Shown here one piece after another: positions 17,151 to 26,083 of a stretch of 44,670 bases of DNA; the first letter of the stretch is position 1; every line of letters starts with the position of its first letter. The stretch lies in contig VGTK01000021.1 of NCBI GenBank assembly GCA_016874715.1, forward strand, positions 1-44,670. The letters run 5' to 3'. The position numbers and the translations under genes are program-made. A model generated the notes under the pieces. That model was not told the DNA's origin and made no database searches. It saw only the letters and a list, made by a program, of their open reading frames with translations. Source of the stretch: Deltaproteobacteria bacterium. GTDB taxonomy: Bacteria > Desulfobacterota > Binatia > UBA12015.

Positions 17151-18714
17151 GCGCGATCCGACGCCGCACTCGTCCGTTCCCGAATCGCGCACCGTGCCGC
17201 GGCACGTCGGCCGCAACTGGGCGATCTGGCTGGTGCCGGTGATCGCCGCGCTCGCCGGTGCCTGGGTGGCGGTCACGCGCATCCTGAACGAAGGTCCGAC
17301 GATCACCATCGTCTTCGACAGCGCCGAAGGGCTCGAGGCCGGCAAGACGAAGATCCACTACAACGGCGTCGAGGTCGGGACGCTCGCGACGATCCGACTG
17401 TCCGACGACCACCGGAACGTCCTCACGACCGCGCAGATGGCACCGAAGACCGAGGACTTCCTGGTCGACGACACGCAGTTCTGGGTGGTGAAGGCGCGCA
17501 TCTCGGGGGCGAACGTCAGCGGCCTCGGTACGCTGATCTCCGGGTCGTACATCGGCATGGAGATCGGCGAGTCGAAGAAGCCGCGACGCGACTTCACCGC
17601 GCTCGAGGACCCGCCCGTCGTGAGCGGCGACGACCCCGGCCGCTTCTTCCTGCTGAAGGCGCCGGGCCTGGGCTCGCTGGACCAGGGGACGCCGATCTAC
17701 TTCCGCCAGCTCCAGGTCGGCGAGGTCGCGTCCTACGCGCCCGACGAGGACGGCCACGCGCTGACGATCAAGATCTTCGTCAAGGCGCCGTACGACCGGT
17801 ACGTCAACCCGGACACCCGCTTCTGGAACGCGAGCGGCGTCGACGTGTCGCTCGGCGCGAGCGGCCTCGAGGTCCGGACGCAGTCGCTGCTCTCGATCCT
17901 GATCGGCGGCGTTGCCTTCGAGACGCCGCCGAGCGAACCCGTCCTGCCCCCGGCCGCCGAGAACACGGGCTACACGTTGTTCGACAGTCGATCGGAGGCC
18001 TTCAAGCTGCCGCCGCGCGACCCGCAGCCGTACCTGCTGGTGTTCGACGACTCGGTGCGCGGGCTCGCCGTGGGCGCGCCGGTCGAGTTCCGTGGCATCC
18101 CGATCGGCGAGGTGGTGGCGATCGAGGCGCAGCTCGACGCGAAGACCTTCAAGTTCTCGGCCCAGGTCACGATCGACCTCGACGCGCAGCGCCTCGGCGT
18201 ACACCTCGAGAACCTGCCGCCCGACGCGGACCTCGCGGCGCTGCGCCACGAGCTCCTCGACGAGCTGGTCGCGGGCGGCGTCCGTGCGCAGCTGCGCTCC
18301 GGCAACATCCTGACCGGCGCGCAGTACGTTGCCTTCGACATCTTCCCAGGCGCCGAGCCGGCGTCGATCGACTGGTCGCAGAGCCCGGTGCGGTTGCCGA
18401 CCATCCCGGGCGACCTCGAGGCGCTCGAGGCGCGCATCACCGGGATCGTCAAGAAGCTCGACGAGCTGCCGCTGAAGGAGATCGTGCAGGACGTGCGCAA
18501 GACGATCGTCGAGCTCGACAAGACGCTCGCGGCGGCGCGCACCACGCTCGACAGCGCCGACAAGCTGATCCAGCCGGACTCGCTGCTCGGCGCCGAGCTC
18601 GGCAGCACGCTCGACGAGGTGAAGCGCGCGGCACGTGGCCTGCGCGTGCTCGCCGACTACCTCGAGCGCCATCCCGAGGCGCTCATCCGTGGAAAGACGG
18701 GGGACGCGAAGTGA
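17143..18714 (+). CDS. pqiB: PqiB-like MCE protein with three MCE domains
   Basis: The 523-residue protein has one N-terminal membrane anchor (about 26-45), three MCE/MlaD domains (about 51-143, 165-260 and 290-400; marks include ITIVFDSAEGLEAGKTKIHY, PIYFRQLQVGEVASY and PVEFRGIPIGEVVAIEAQL) and a C-terminal helical region predicted to be coiled coil (about 418-500). E. coli PqiB forms stacked hexameric MCE rings with a needle of C-terminal helices, a tunnel for lipids across the periplasm. The domain count is the same here. It starts inside the end of the second PqiA gene, and its stop overlaps the lipoprotein gene's GTG. Confidence 0.9.
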   Translation: MPERDPTPHSSVPESRTVPRHVGRNWAIWLVPVIAALAGAWVAVTRILNEGPTITIVFDSAEGLEAGKTKIHYNGVEVGTLATIRLSDDHRNVLTTAQMAPKTEDFLVDDTQFWVVKARISGANVSGLGTLISGSYIGMEIGESKKPRRDFTALEDPPVVSGDDPGRFFLLKAPGLGSLDQGTPIYFRQLQVGEVASYAPDEDGHALTIKIFVKAPYDRYVNPDTRFWNASGVDVSLGASGLEVRTQSLLSILIGGVAFETPPSEPVLPPAAENTGYTLFDSRSEAFKLPPRDPQPYLLVFDDSVRGLAVGAPVEFRGIPIGEVVAIEAQLDAKTFKFSAQVTIDLDAQRLGVHLENLPPDADLAALRHELLDELVAGGVRAQLRSGNILTGAQYVAFDIFPGAEPASIDWSQSPVRLPTIPGDLEALEARITGIVKKLDELPLKEIVQDVRKTIVELDKTLAAARTTLDSADKLIQPDSLLGAELGSTLDEVKRAARGLRVLADYLERHPEALIRGKTGDAK

Positions 18715-19310
18715 TCACCGCTCGCAACGAACGACTTCTCCCGCTCGCGGCGGCGCTGCTGCTCGCCGGGCTCGGTGCCTCGTGCGCGTCGCAGCCGTCG
18801 CGCTTCTACACGCTGGAGGCGGTCGCGACCGCCTCCGACGGGCCGGCCGCGTCGTACGCGGTCATCGTCGGCCCGGTGAGCATCCCGGCGAGCGTGGACC
18901 GGCCCGAGATGGTCGTGCAGGTGGCGCCGCACCAGGTCGAGCTGCTCGAGTTCGACCGCTGGGCATCACCGCTCGGCGAGGCGATCGCGCGCACCGTCGC
19001 GGGCGACCTCGCGACCCTGCTCGGCACGCCGCGCGTCGCGAGCGGCCCGATCGCGAACTTCGCCGCCGACCATCGCGTGACGCTCGACGTGCAGCGCTTC
19101 GACGCGAAGGCGGGCGAGGGCGTCGAGGTCGACACGGTGTGGGTCGTCAAGCCGGCGAACGGTCCGGCGCGCTCGGGCCGCACGACGACGCGCGAGCCCG
19201 CGCGCGGCGTGGGCTACGACGCGCTCGCGGGCGCGTTCAGCCGGGCGCTCGCGCAGCTCAGCGAGGACGTCGCGGCGGCAATCCGAGCCGACGCGACGCG
19301 CAAGCGCTGA
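18711..19310 (+). CDS. pqiC: PqiC-like lipoprotein (ABC-type transport auxiliary lipoprotein, DUF330)
   Basis: The 199-residue product has a lipoprotein signal with lipobox L-G-A-S-C, then SQPSRFYTLEAV and YAVIVGPVSIPASVDRPEMVVQVAPHQVELLEFDRWASPL, the diagnostic core of the PqiC/DUF330 lipoprotein family. PqiC sits in the outer membrane and docks the PqiB needle. GTG 18711 overlaps the PqiB stop. The operon PqiA-PqiA-PqiB-PqiC is complete and unbroken. Confidence 0.85.
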   Translation: MITARNERLLPLAAALLLAGLGASCASQPSRFYTLEAVATASDGPAASYAVIVGPVSIPASVDRPEMVVQVAPHQVELLEFDRWASPLGEAIARTVAGDLATLLGTPRVASGPIANFAADHRVTLDVQRFDAKAGEGVEVDTVWVVKPANGPARSGRTTTREPARGVGYDALAGAFSRALAQLSEDVAAAIRADATRKR

Positions 19311-19341
19311 GCGCCGCGCGGCGGAGCAACGGGAGGGCGAC

Positions 19342-20127
19342 ATGGGTGGGCAGGCATTGATCCTCGAGCGCCGCGATGCGGTGGCGATCGTCGCGATCGA
19401 CGACGCGCCGTACAACCGGATGTCGCTCGCGTTCATGGACGCGCTCGAGGCGCACGTCCGCGAGCTCGCCGCCGACGACGGCGTGCGCGCGGTGGTGCTC
19501 ACGGCCGCGGGCGAGCAGAACTTCTCGGTCGGCATGAACCTGAAGGAGCTGCCGCAGGCGATCCGCGAGCGGGGCGGCGCCGACGCGGTCTTCGAGCAGC
19601 GGCTGCGCGTGCTCTCCGCGATCGAGAACATGGGCAAGCCGTGGGTCGCGACGCTCGTCGGCTACTGCCTCGGCGGCGGGCTCGAGCTGCCGCTCGCCTG
19701 CCACTTCCGTCTCGCCGCGGCGGACGGCGCGCAGATCGGGCTCCCGGAGATGCACCTCGGCACCGTGCCGGCGTGGGGCGGCAGCGCGCGGCTCGTGCGC
19801 TGCGTCGGCCGCAATCACGCGCTCGACATGATCCTGCGCGCGAAGACGATCTCGGGTCCGCGCGCGCTCGAGATCGGGCTCGTGAACGAGGTCTGGCCGA
19901 ACGCCGAGCTGAAGGACCGCGCGCTCGCGCTGGCGGCGGAGCTCGCGTCGCAGCCCCGGCTGGCGGTGCAGAGCATGCTCGAGTGCCTGGTCGGCAGCGA
20001 GTCGAAGACGCTCGCGGAGTCGTTGCGCGACGAGCGCCGCGCCGTGCACGCGACCTTCGGCACGCCCGATCAGGTCGAGGGCATGCGCGCGTTCGCGGAG
20101 AAGCGCAGGCCCGTCTTCAATCGCTGA
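19342..20127 (+). CDS. Enoyl-CoA hydratase/isomerase family protein
   Basis: The 261-residue protein has the crotonase fold: AVVLTAAGEQNFSVGMNLKEL (first oxyanion-hole region), KPWVATLVGYCLGGGLELPLAC (second oxyanion loop) and IGLPEMHLGTVPAWGGSARL, where the Glu of LPE is in the position of a catalytic glutamate. It likely hydrates or isomerises a CoA thioester; the exact reaction is not decidable. It has a GGGAGGGCGAC ribosome site and lies 31 bases after the Pqi operon, so it may be transcribed with it. Confidence 0.85.
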   Translation: MGGQALILERRDAVAIVAIDDAPYNRMSLAFMDALEAHVRELAADDGVRAVVLTAAGEQNFSVGMNLKELPQAIRERGGADAVFEQRLRVLSAIENMGKPWVATLVGYCLGGGLELPLACHFRLAAADGAQIGLPEMHLGTVPAWGGSARLVRCVGRNHALDMILRAKTISGPRALEIGLVNEVWPNAELKDRALALAAELASQPRLAVQSMLECLVGSESKTLAESLRDERRAVHATFGTPDQVEGMRAFAEKRRPVFNR

Positions 20128-20211
20128 GCGTGCTCAGCCGTCGTCGATCGGCGAGGAATGGCGCAGCGGCTCGCCGGAGACGCGGATCAACCCGCCGAAC
20201 GGAATCGGCGT

Positions 20212-20847
20212 TCACGACGCCTCCCCCGTGCCCCGCCGCGGCAGCTCCTCGGGGGGCGGATTCGCCATCTGCATCGCGACCAGCCGCGCGCCCAGGCTGA
20301 AGGCGACGAACAGGGGCAGGGTGTTCGGGTGGCCGGGCGCGAGGTCCTTGCCGAGCACGCCCATGTCGAACGATGACGGGTCGAGCTGCAGCATGAGCTG
20401 GTAGATCATGGTCCAGCCGAGCGCGATCAGCAGGTAGGTCGAGATCGACATGCTGATCGTCTCGCCGGTGACGCGCTTCGCGCGCAGCATGGTGCGGAAG
20501 TGGCTCGCCGCGACGAAGGCGAAGAACAGGAGGTACGAGACCGTCCCGACGGTCTCGAGGGCGCGCGTCGGGCTGAGCAGCGTCTCGGCCCGCTCGGCGA
20601 GGACGACGCCTGCGAACACCCACGCGAGCCTCCGCCAGCCGCGTCGGACGTATCGCGCGTCGGCGCCGGCCTCGGCGATCGCGTCGGCCTCGACGGTCAG
20701 CAGGGCCATCAGCAGGACGACGATGAGAAACGCGCTGAACGCGAGCTCCGCCCCCGCGGACTCGGAAAACGCGGGGCGCGCGAGGTAGGTCATGGCGAAG
20801 ACCGCGAGAAACCCGGTGTGCCGGTGGTCGCGGATCGTCTGCAGCAT
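20212..20847 (-). CDS. Ion-channel-like membrane protein lacking a visible selectivity filter
   Basis: The 211-residue protein has about five hydrophobic segments (FLAVFAMTYLARPAF, LAFSAFLIVVLLMALLTV, WVFAGVVLAERAET, VSYLLFFAFVAASHFRTML and STYLLIALGWTMIYQLMLQL). The last one, with MLQLDPSSF, closely resembles the helix before the pore in small bacterial two-TM potassium channel family proteins (SxSTYLLIAxxWxxxYQLxxxLDPxSF). In those the pore helix and a TxGYGD filter follow; here the chain passes straight to GHPNTLPLFVAFSLGARLVAMQMA with no filter in any frame. About 25-35 residues could have been deleted. Function as a channel is doubtful. Its 3' end converges on the enoyl-CoA hydratase gene. 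Confidence 0.55.
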   Translation of the reverse strand: MLQTIRDHRHTGFLAVFAMTYLARPAFSESAGAELAFSAFLIVVLLMALLTVEADAIAEAGADARYVRRGWRRLAWVFAGVVLAERAETLLSPTRALETVGTVSYLLFFAFVAASHFRTMLRAKRVTGETISMSISTYLLIALGWTMIYQLMLQLDPSSFDMGVLGKDLAPGHPNTLPLFVAFSLGARLVAMQMANPPPEELPRRGTGEAS

Positions 20848-20982
20848 GCTCCGGAGCTCGATGCGTATCCGTTGCGACCCGCAGGCCGCAACGGTCGTGC
20901 GTGACGAGATGTCGCTCGCGGGCAAGTGAGGACGCCCTGTGCGCGGGGACTCCGGTAGCGCGAGCAAGGCTCGAGCCGGGCT

Positions 20983-22545
20983 TCAGCCGCCGCAGGCGCC
21001 GACGCGCGCGTCGGGGAACGCGGCGAACACCCAGGTGCCGGGCGCGACCGCGAGGGACTCGATCCGCTGCACCGTCGGGGACAGGTCCGGCGGGGTGCCG
21101 TCGGGCGCCGTGGTGAGCTCGATGCCGTCGATCCGTATCCGCGTGCTCGCGAGATCCGCCGCGGATGCGACGTGCAGGTGTGCGTTCCCGCGGAGCCCGA
21201 GGCCTGCGAGCGTGAGCGATGCCATGGTGGCGCGGCTCGGGTTGAGCGCCAGCAACGCGACCGAGCCCGGCGCGCCGTCGCGCAGGCAGTGCGCGTAGAC
21301 GCGGAGCCCGCTCGCTGCCGTGGCCGTCTCGAGGTCGAGCGGGAGCGACAGCGCCTGTCGCCCCATCAGGCGCCGCCAGAGCAGCGCCGCCCAGTAGTCC
21401 GGTCGCGGCTCGAGCGACACCTCGTCGATCAGCCCGTACGTGCTGCCCGTCAGCGTCTGGCGCACGACGACCTCGTGCCCGCGCCGTGCGAGGCGTCCGA
21501 GCGTGTTCAGGAACCAGAAGGTGTTCGCGAAGCGGTCGGCGACGCCGGGCTGGCCGCCGCACGACTGACCCCCGGTCTCGGTCAGCCAGACGGGACGATC
21601 CGGCGCGTGCGCGTCGCGCAGAGTCTCCACCGCGGCCGCGGTCTCGTCGATGCCGTCGAGGTAGGCGGGCTCGAGCGCGCCGTCGAGGCCCACGCGCGGG
21701 CCGGTCGGGCAGCGCGTCGAGATCGCGGCGTAGTAGTGATAGTTGACGCCGTCCAGCTCACGGCCGACGAGCGGCAGGATCTCGGTCGCGCGCGGGCCGA
21801 AGACCAGTCCCGCAACGATGTCCTCGCCCTGCGTGCGCGTGTAGATGTTGCCCGGCGCGAAGATGGGCGTGCCCGGCATGACCTCGTCGCGCAGGGCCCG
21901 GAACGTGGCGAGGTCGTTCGCGAACGCCTCGGCCGTGTAGCCGCTCAGGTTGGCCCGGACGGCGAACAGATTCGGCTCGTTGCCGAACTCGAGGACCTCG
22001 AGCGGGTGGCCGCGCTCCGCGGTGTACGCGAGCAGCTGGCGCGCGTTGTCGGGCGTCCAGCGTCGCTCGGCGTCGCGCGGCCCCGCGCCGGCGGCGACGG
22101 TGAGCACCGTCGCGAAGCCGAGATCGCGCGCGAACTCGTGCGCCGCGTCCCACTGCTTCCGCGTCAGAACGAGGTCGAAGCCGGCGGGCGGCGCGCTGGG
22201 GCTCGCCGAGAGATCGTACCAGGTGCGGTCCGACGCGCTGCCGCCGAGGCGCAGGTATGCGGGGGCGAGCACGCGGGCGAGGTTGCGCAGACGCTCGCGC
22301 GAGAAGTCGTACGGCGACACGGGCACCTGATCCGGACCGCCCGCGGGATCCCAGAACGTGCCGCCGGCGAGCTGGTCCATGTCGACGGCGACGGAGAGGA
22401 AGCGGTCGCTGACGACGCCCGCCGGTGCGAGGCCGCACGAGCTCGTCGAGCTGCGGTCGCCGCACGCGGTGAGCAGCAGAAGCACCGCCGCGCTGGCGGT
22501 GGCTCGTCGGGCTGACCGTCGCAACCGGTGAGGCTCGCACTGCAC
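20983..22545 (-). CDS. GH79-like (heparanase/beta-glucuronidase family) lipoprotein
   Basis: A lipoprotein signal (RRATASAAVLLLLTAC, cysteine at about residue 28) precedes a TIM-barrel glycosidase of clan A. Motifs of GH79 are present in order: YLRLGGSASDRTWYDL, LEFGNEPNLF with the acid/base Glu in NEPN (codon about 21976), WLTETGG with the putative nucleophile Glu, then DRFANTFWFLNTLGRLARRG and PDYWAALLWRRLMG, which match heparanase-type sequences. A C-terminal beta-sandwich region follows (VYAHCLRDGAPGSVALLALN). GH79 enzymes remove glucuronic acid residues from glycans. I chose the GTG at 22545; TTG at 22524 also gives a complete signal. The lipid anchor places it at the outer membrane or periplasm. 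Confidence 0.8.
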   Translation of the reverse strand: MQCEPHRLRRSARRATASAAVLLLLTACGDRSSTSSCGLAPAGVVSDRFLSVAVDMDQLAGGTFWDPAGGPDQVPVSPYDFSRERLRNLARVLAPAYLRLGGSASDRTWYDLSASPSAPPAGFDLVLTRKQWDAAHEFARDLGFATVLTVAAGAGPRDAERRWTPDNARQLLAYTAERGHPLEVLEFGNEPNLFAVRANLSGYTAEAFANDLATFRALRDEVMPGTPIFAPGNIYTRTQGEDIVAGLVFGPRATEILPLVGRELDGVNYHYYAAISTRCPTGPRVGLDGALEPAYLDGIDETAAAVETLRDAHAPDRPVWLTETGGQSCGGQPGVADRFANTFWFLNTLGRLARRGHEVVVRQTLTGSTYGLIDEVSLEPRPDYWAALLWRRLMGRQALSLPLDLETATAASGLRVYAHCLRDGAPGSVALLALNPSRATMASLTLAGLGLRGNAHLHVASAADLASTRIRIDGIELTTAPDGTPPDLSPTVQRIESLAVAPGTWVFAAFPDARVGACGG

Positions 22546-22728
22546 GGGCAGCGCGGTCAACTTGGATCCCCCGCTCGGATCCCACCCGGCACTCCGAGCC
22601 CACGCGGCCCGCGGCCACGACAGACTTGCCGTTCGACGAAGATACGCTCCGAGGCAGGTGCGCTCGGCTGGCGGCGCCGCCGCTGCACCAGCGTCACGGG
22701 CGGCGGTACACGGTCTCCCGGAGCGTCG

Positions 22729-22914
22729 ATGCACCGGAGCGCGGCCGAGCAGGCGGTGCGCTGGCAGCTCCCGCATGGCGGCGAGCGCTGGGCGGGCCTG
22801 AACTTCCGCGACTGCTTCTCGTACGCTCTCGCGAAGCTGCTGGGAGAGCCACTGCTCTACACGGGCGAGGACTTCGCGCGGACCGACGTCGATGCCGTCG
22901 CGATCGACGAGTGA
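22729..22914 (+). pseudogene. C-terminal fragment of a VapC-type PIN toxin
   Basis: Only the last third of a PIN-domain toxin remains: GLNFRDCFSYALAKLLGEPL, then LLYTGEDFARTD, which carries the conserved Asp of (N/G)xxDCFSYALA and the metal-binding Asp of the final GxDF. The first roughly 85 residues, with the first catalytic Asp and the antitoxin gene, are missing. It is unlikely to be active. The 183 bases between it and the GH79 gene show no gene. Confidence 0.7.
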
Positions 22915-22969
22915 CGAGGGGAGGCGATTCCGCAGCCCCGGCGGTCGTCGATCCCGTGACTGACCCGCC

Positions 22970-24487
22970 TCAAGGCACCGGAGCGTGCACGGCGAGAAAG
23001 CGGTCGAGCTCCTCGAGCTGCGCCGGGCTCAATCCGTGCCTGCGCTGCGCGGGATCGACCGCGGCGACGATCGGCTTGCCGGTCGACTCGCCCGCGGCCG
23101 CGAGCCACGCGAAGAACGGATCGTCGGGGCCGAGGCGGTAGCAGCACGGATCGCGCGGACTGTACGCGACGAACAGCGCGCGCGTTCCGGCCGCGGCGAT
23201 CAGGTTCTCGTGCCCGACGACGTCGTAGAGCTGCGGGAAGAACTGCTCGTAGTCGCCGAGCTCCCACGCCTCGAGCACGTCGAGCAGGCGCTGCGACGAC
23301 GGTGAGCCGCCGGCGACCGGCACCGCGACGTCGATGCGCGGGTCGAGCGCGCCGCTCAGATACGTCGTCCAGCCGCCGCCGGAGCGCCCGACCATCAGGA
23401 CCGTGCGGTCGTCGTCCGGATGCTCCGCGACGAAGCCGTCCACGACCGCCTTCACCGGCAGCAGCAGCCAGGCGAGCGGGCTCGGGCCACCCTCGTCGAG
23501 GCGCCACAGCTCGTTGTGGCCGACCAGCGGCGGCACCGCATCGACTGCGTTCTGGCCGACCATCGGCATGTCCATCGCGACCACCGTCCAGCGCCGCGCG
23601 AGGAGCCACGAGATCACGTCCGCGCCGAGCACGCGCGCGGTGGCGTCGTGGCCCTCGTGGAAGATCGCGAGCCGGCCCGGCACGGGATCGGGCGGCGTGT
23701 AGCGCGTGACGCGCGAGGCGAAGCGCCCGCCCGCGTAGTCGATGCGGAAGTCCTCCGTCGTCGCCCAGCCGGTGACGTCGCCCACCGGGTAGCCCGACGC
23801 GGGCACGACCCGGTAGGACCACGACGCGGGCTTCGCGTACGGATCGTCCGCGCCGAAGACGATGCGGCGCGCGAGCGTGCGGACCTCATCGCGCGCGAGC
23901 AGGCGCTGGTAACCCGGTACGCGATCGGCCGCGCGCGACAGCAGCAGCACGTCGTCGCCGTGCGTGTACACGCAGTCGGGCACGTCGCGGTTCCACGCGC
24001 GCACCGGCTCGCCGCGGCAGCCCAGCGACGCCGGCGCGATGCCGCTCTCGCGCAGATACGCGTCGAGGTCGTCGAAGGTGCAGAAGAAGGACAGCCGCGG
24101 GAAGAGCGGATGGAACTTCGGGTAGCTGCAGCGCCCGCGTGCGCGCGGCCACACCTCGACCGGGGCGCTGGTCGCCGCCGCCGCACCGGCGCCACGGACG
24201 CGGAAGACGTGGCGGCGGCCGTTCTCGAGCGCGCCGACCGAACGCGTCGTGCCGTCGGCGGTCGCGATCTGCCGCCAGGCGGTGCCGTCGGCGGTCTGCT
24301 CCTCGATCTGCCAGGGACCGTCGGCGGACAGCGGATACCAGGTGAGGAAGGCGGCGCCGTCCTCGGGGAACGCCGACAGGTACACGGCCGGCGCGGCGGT
24401 AGGTCCGCGTGCGTCGCCGCAGGCGGCCAGGCCAAGCAGGAGCGTCAGACCGACGGCGGCGACGTGCCGCTGCAGCACCTCGAGCAT
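22970..24487 (-). CDS. Alpha/beta-hydrolase lipoprotein with N-terminal FN3-like domain
   Basis: The 505-residue lipoprotein has a signal with lipobox G-L-A-A-C (Cys23). Residues about 30-115 (VYLSAFPEDGAAFLTWYPLS, WRQIATADG) look like a fibronectin-III-type domain. The C-terminal half is an alpha/beta hydrolase: LAIFHEGHD (oxyanion region), MVGRSGGGWTTYLSGALDP with the nucleophile Ser in G-R-S-G-G, an acidic region YSPRDPCCYRLGPDDP, and a late His (RRHGLSP). The substrate is unknown; acetyl- or feruloyl-type ester hydrolysis would suit neighbouring GH79 and GH10 enzymes (inference). I chose ATG at 24487 because the lipobox needs it; the frame is open upstream into a DUF2442-like remnant. Confidence 0.75.
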   Translation of the reverse strand: MLEVLQRHVAAVGLTLLLGLAACGDARGPTAAPAVYLSAFPEDGAAFLTWYPLSADGPWQIEEQTADGTAWRQIATADGTTRSVGALENGRRHVFRVRGAGAAAATSAPVEVWPRARGRCSYPKFHPLFPRLSFFCTFDDLDAYLRESGIAPASLGCRGEPVRAWNRDVPDCVYTHGDDVLLLSRAADRVPGYQRLLARDEVRTLARRIVFGADDPYAKPASWSYRVVPASGYPVGDVTGWATTEDFRIDYAGGRFASRVTRYTPPDPVPGRLAIFHEGHDATARVLGADVISWLLARRWTVVAMDMPMVGQNAVDAVPPLVGHNELWRLDEGGPSPLAWLLLPVKAVVDGFVAEHPDDDRTVLMVGRSGGGWTTYLSGALDPRIDVAVPVAGGSPSSQRLLDVLEAWELGDYEQFFPQLYDVVGHENLIAAAGTRALFVAYSPRDPCCYRLGPDDPFFAWLAAAGESTGKPIVAAVDPAQRRHGLSPAQLEELDRFLAVHAPVP

Positions 24488-24676
24488 CGCCCGAGGCTGC
24501 AACGTCGCGGCTGGTGGCGTCAAGACCGAACCGACGCTCGACAGACCGAACCGGCGGCGAACCGAACCGGCGCACCGGCTGACATCGGGAGAAGCGCCGC
24601 CGGCGCCTCTCGCGCAGCCGATGAGCGGCGACCGGCCGCGACCTACGCGGCTCGACCCCGGCACTGTTCCTCGATT

Positions 24677-24904
24677 CGGGCGCGCAACGCATCGGGGCAC
24701 ACACAACTCGTAGCCGTTGGGCCAGGCGAGCGCCCCGCTCTCCACGAAGCTTCGCGCGAAGAGCTGGCCCGAAGAATCTTCAGCGGAAGCGAGCGCCGGC
24801 CGCGTTTGCGGAACAGGGGGGAGGTCGGCAGTCCCTTGGAATCCGTCGGTGAACTCCAGTGTGACGGTGAGATGCTCGGCGTCACACGCGACATCCGCTT
24901 CCCT
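24677..24904 (-). pseudogene. Decayed DUF2442-like gene
   Basis: The reverse strand reads EADVACDAEHLTVTLEFTDG, a loop with a PVPQTRPALASAEDSS insertion, GQLFARSFVESGALAWPNGYELC, then loses similarity. This resembles DUF2442 (L-x-V-x-F-x-DG ... F ... WPNG), a small protein usually paired with DUF4160 in a suspected toxin-antitoxin-like module. There is no clean start or stop; the frame runs into the alpha/beta-hydrolase gene. Confidence 0.5.
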
Positions 24905-24947
24905 CGGTTGCCGAATTTCGCGCGCGCTCCTCCGGTTCTGGACATTC

Positions 24948-25025
24948 GAGTGGCCGAATCCGCCGTGGGTGACGGCCAACTTCTGCTTCCCGCCACGCCT
25001 TCTGCAGGTCGCCCCTGCGCGCCCG
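24948..25025 (-). pseudogene. Possible C-terminal fragment of DUF4160 partner
   Basis: The reverse strand here reads RRGDLQKAWREAEVGRHPRR and then IRPLE, like the terminal helix of DUF4160 proteins. It sits just upstream of the DUF2442-like remnant, the normal order for the pair. The first half of the gene is missing, so this is a weak call. The other bases of 24488-25087 show nothing recognisable. Confidence 0.35.
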
Positions 25026-25087
25026 ACGCGGCTCGCGGGCTCGGCTGCGCGGAGTAGCGCCCGATAGACAGCGGGCGAGCGCGACGC

Positions 25088-25456
25088 TCAGTCGATCCAG
25101 AGGCGCGCGAGCTCGATCTCGACGGCCGCGAACGGTGCGGCCCGAACGACGTCGCCGCCGGCATGTGTCTCGGCGATCATCCAGCGGCCGCCTTCGAGAG
25201 CGAGTACCTCGAGCGTGCGCGCAAGTGGGTCGACGAGCCAGACGTGGCGCACGCCCTCGCGCGCGTAGATCGCGAGCTTGTGGGTGCGATCGATGCGCGC
25301 GGTGGACGGCGACGGCGTCTCGCACAGCCAGTCGGGGGCGAGCGAGAAGTATGGTTCGTTCGGGACGCGCGACAGGCGTTCGCGCCGCCAGCCCGCAAGG
25401 TCGGGAACCACGACGTCGTTTCCGAGGTGAAGCTCGGGTTCGGACAGGATCGCCAT
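25088..25456 (-). pseudogene. Uma2 family endonuclease, N-terminally truncated
   Basis: The region reads LSEPELHLGNDVVVPDLAGW, RRERLSRVPNEPYFSLAPDW, LCETPSPSTARIDRTHKLAI, YAREGVRHVWLVDP and ends EIELARLWID. These are the core and C-terminus of the Uma2 (DUF820, PD-(D/E)XK-like) restriction-endonuclease-fold family: PDLAGW gives the catalytic Asp, CE-x-PSPS the Glu. About 60-70 N-terminal residues are absent before ATG 25456; upstream the frame is fused to the end of another Uma2 copy. Probably inactive. Confidence 0.7.
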
Positions 25457-25483
25457 GGCACGCTCGACAAGATCGCGAGGTGA

Positions 25484-25546
25484 ATCGATCCGCAGCCGCG
25501 CCAGCTCACTCCCCCGGCGAAAGGGCTCGGCGCGCACGACGTCATC
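25484..25546 (-). pseudogene. C-terminal scrap of a second Uma2 gene
   Basis: Twenty-one residues, DDVVRAEPFRRGSELARLRI plus a last Asp, match the end of the truncated Uma2 gene (GDVVRAAPFAAVEIELARLW at 25091-25156). The copy lies in the same orientation and in the same frame, directly upstream, which shows a tandem pair collapsed by deletion. The 273 bases from 25547 to 25819 hold no gene I can support. Confidence 0.6.
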
Positions 25547-25819
25547 GGCCCGGCGGTTCCGACGCTGCTGATCAGGCTGCTGTCCCGAATCGCAGAAGGG
25601 TGGATCACGCGAGCTCGGGTGAACGGTCGAGTGCCGTGAAGCGGGCAACGGCGCAACGGACCGCGCGCGAGGTGCTCGACGAGGGCCTGCTGGCCTTCGA
25701 CCTGCGGCAGGCACAAGCAGCGCGGTCGCTCCGTCTCGCGGTCGTCGGGGCTTGACGGCGGAGCGTTCGCGCGCTGGCGGTTGGTCCGGGGGGCGCGGCA
25801 CGCAACGCGTACGATCGCG

Positions 25820-26083
25820 TTACTCCCCGTAAACCTCCCGCCGATGACCGATCTTGACGATCACCACGACGTCGGGGGGGTCGATGGTGTAGATGACCCG
25901 ATAGTCGCCCACTCGCAGCCGACGTGCGCCTTTGAAGCTGTATCGCAGCGGTTTGCCGAACTCGACGGGACGGGAACCGAGTTTCCGAGTGATCGCAGCA
26001 CGGATCCGTCGCTTCGCCGCCGCCGAGAGACCTGGAATGTCGTGGCGAACGACGCTTTCCAGGTATTCGATCCGGTACGTCAA
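25820..26083 (-). CDS. RelE/ParE family toxin
   Basis: The 87-residue protein MTYRIEYLESVVRHDIPGL and on has the RelE fold marks: SAAAKRRIRAAITRKLGSRP, then G-K-P-L-R-Y-S-F-K-G-A-R-R-L-R-V-G-D-Y-R-V-I-Y-T-I and KIGHRREVYGE (broken here by family pattern, all visible in order). RelE-type toxins cleave ribosome-bound mRNA; ParE-type poison gyrase, and the two cannot be told apart safely here, though GxYRVIY and the C-terminal GHRxxVY are RelE-like. The start is a TTG overlapping the antitoxin stop (TTGA). Confidence 0.85.
   Translation of the reverse strand: MTYRIEYLESVVRHDIPGLSAAAKRRIRAAITRKLGSRPVEFGKPLRYSFKGARRLRVGDYRVIYTIDPPDVVVIVKIGHRREVYGE

Noticed and set aside
20128..20211. Bidirectional terminator between convergent genes
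   Set aside because: Only a 6-bp GGCGAG/CTCGCC pairing with a 14-base loop and no T-tract; too weak to call.
4262..20926. Recurrent CGGGCAAG in intergenic regions (4262, 5235, 15614, 20919)
   Set aside because: An 8-mer of this base composition is expected several times by chance in a GC-rich 44-kb window; flanks do not align well.
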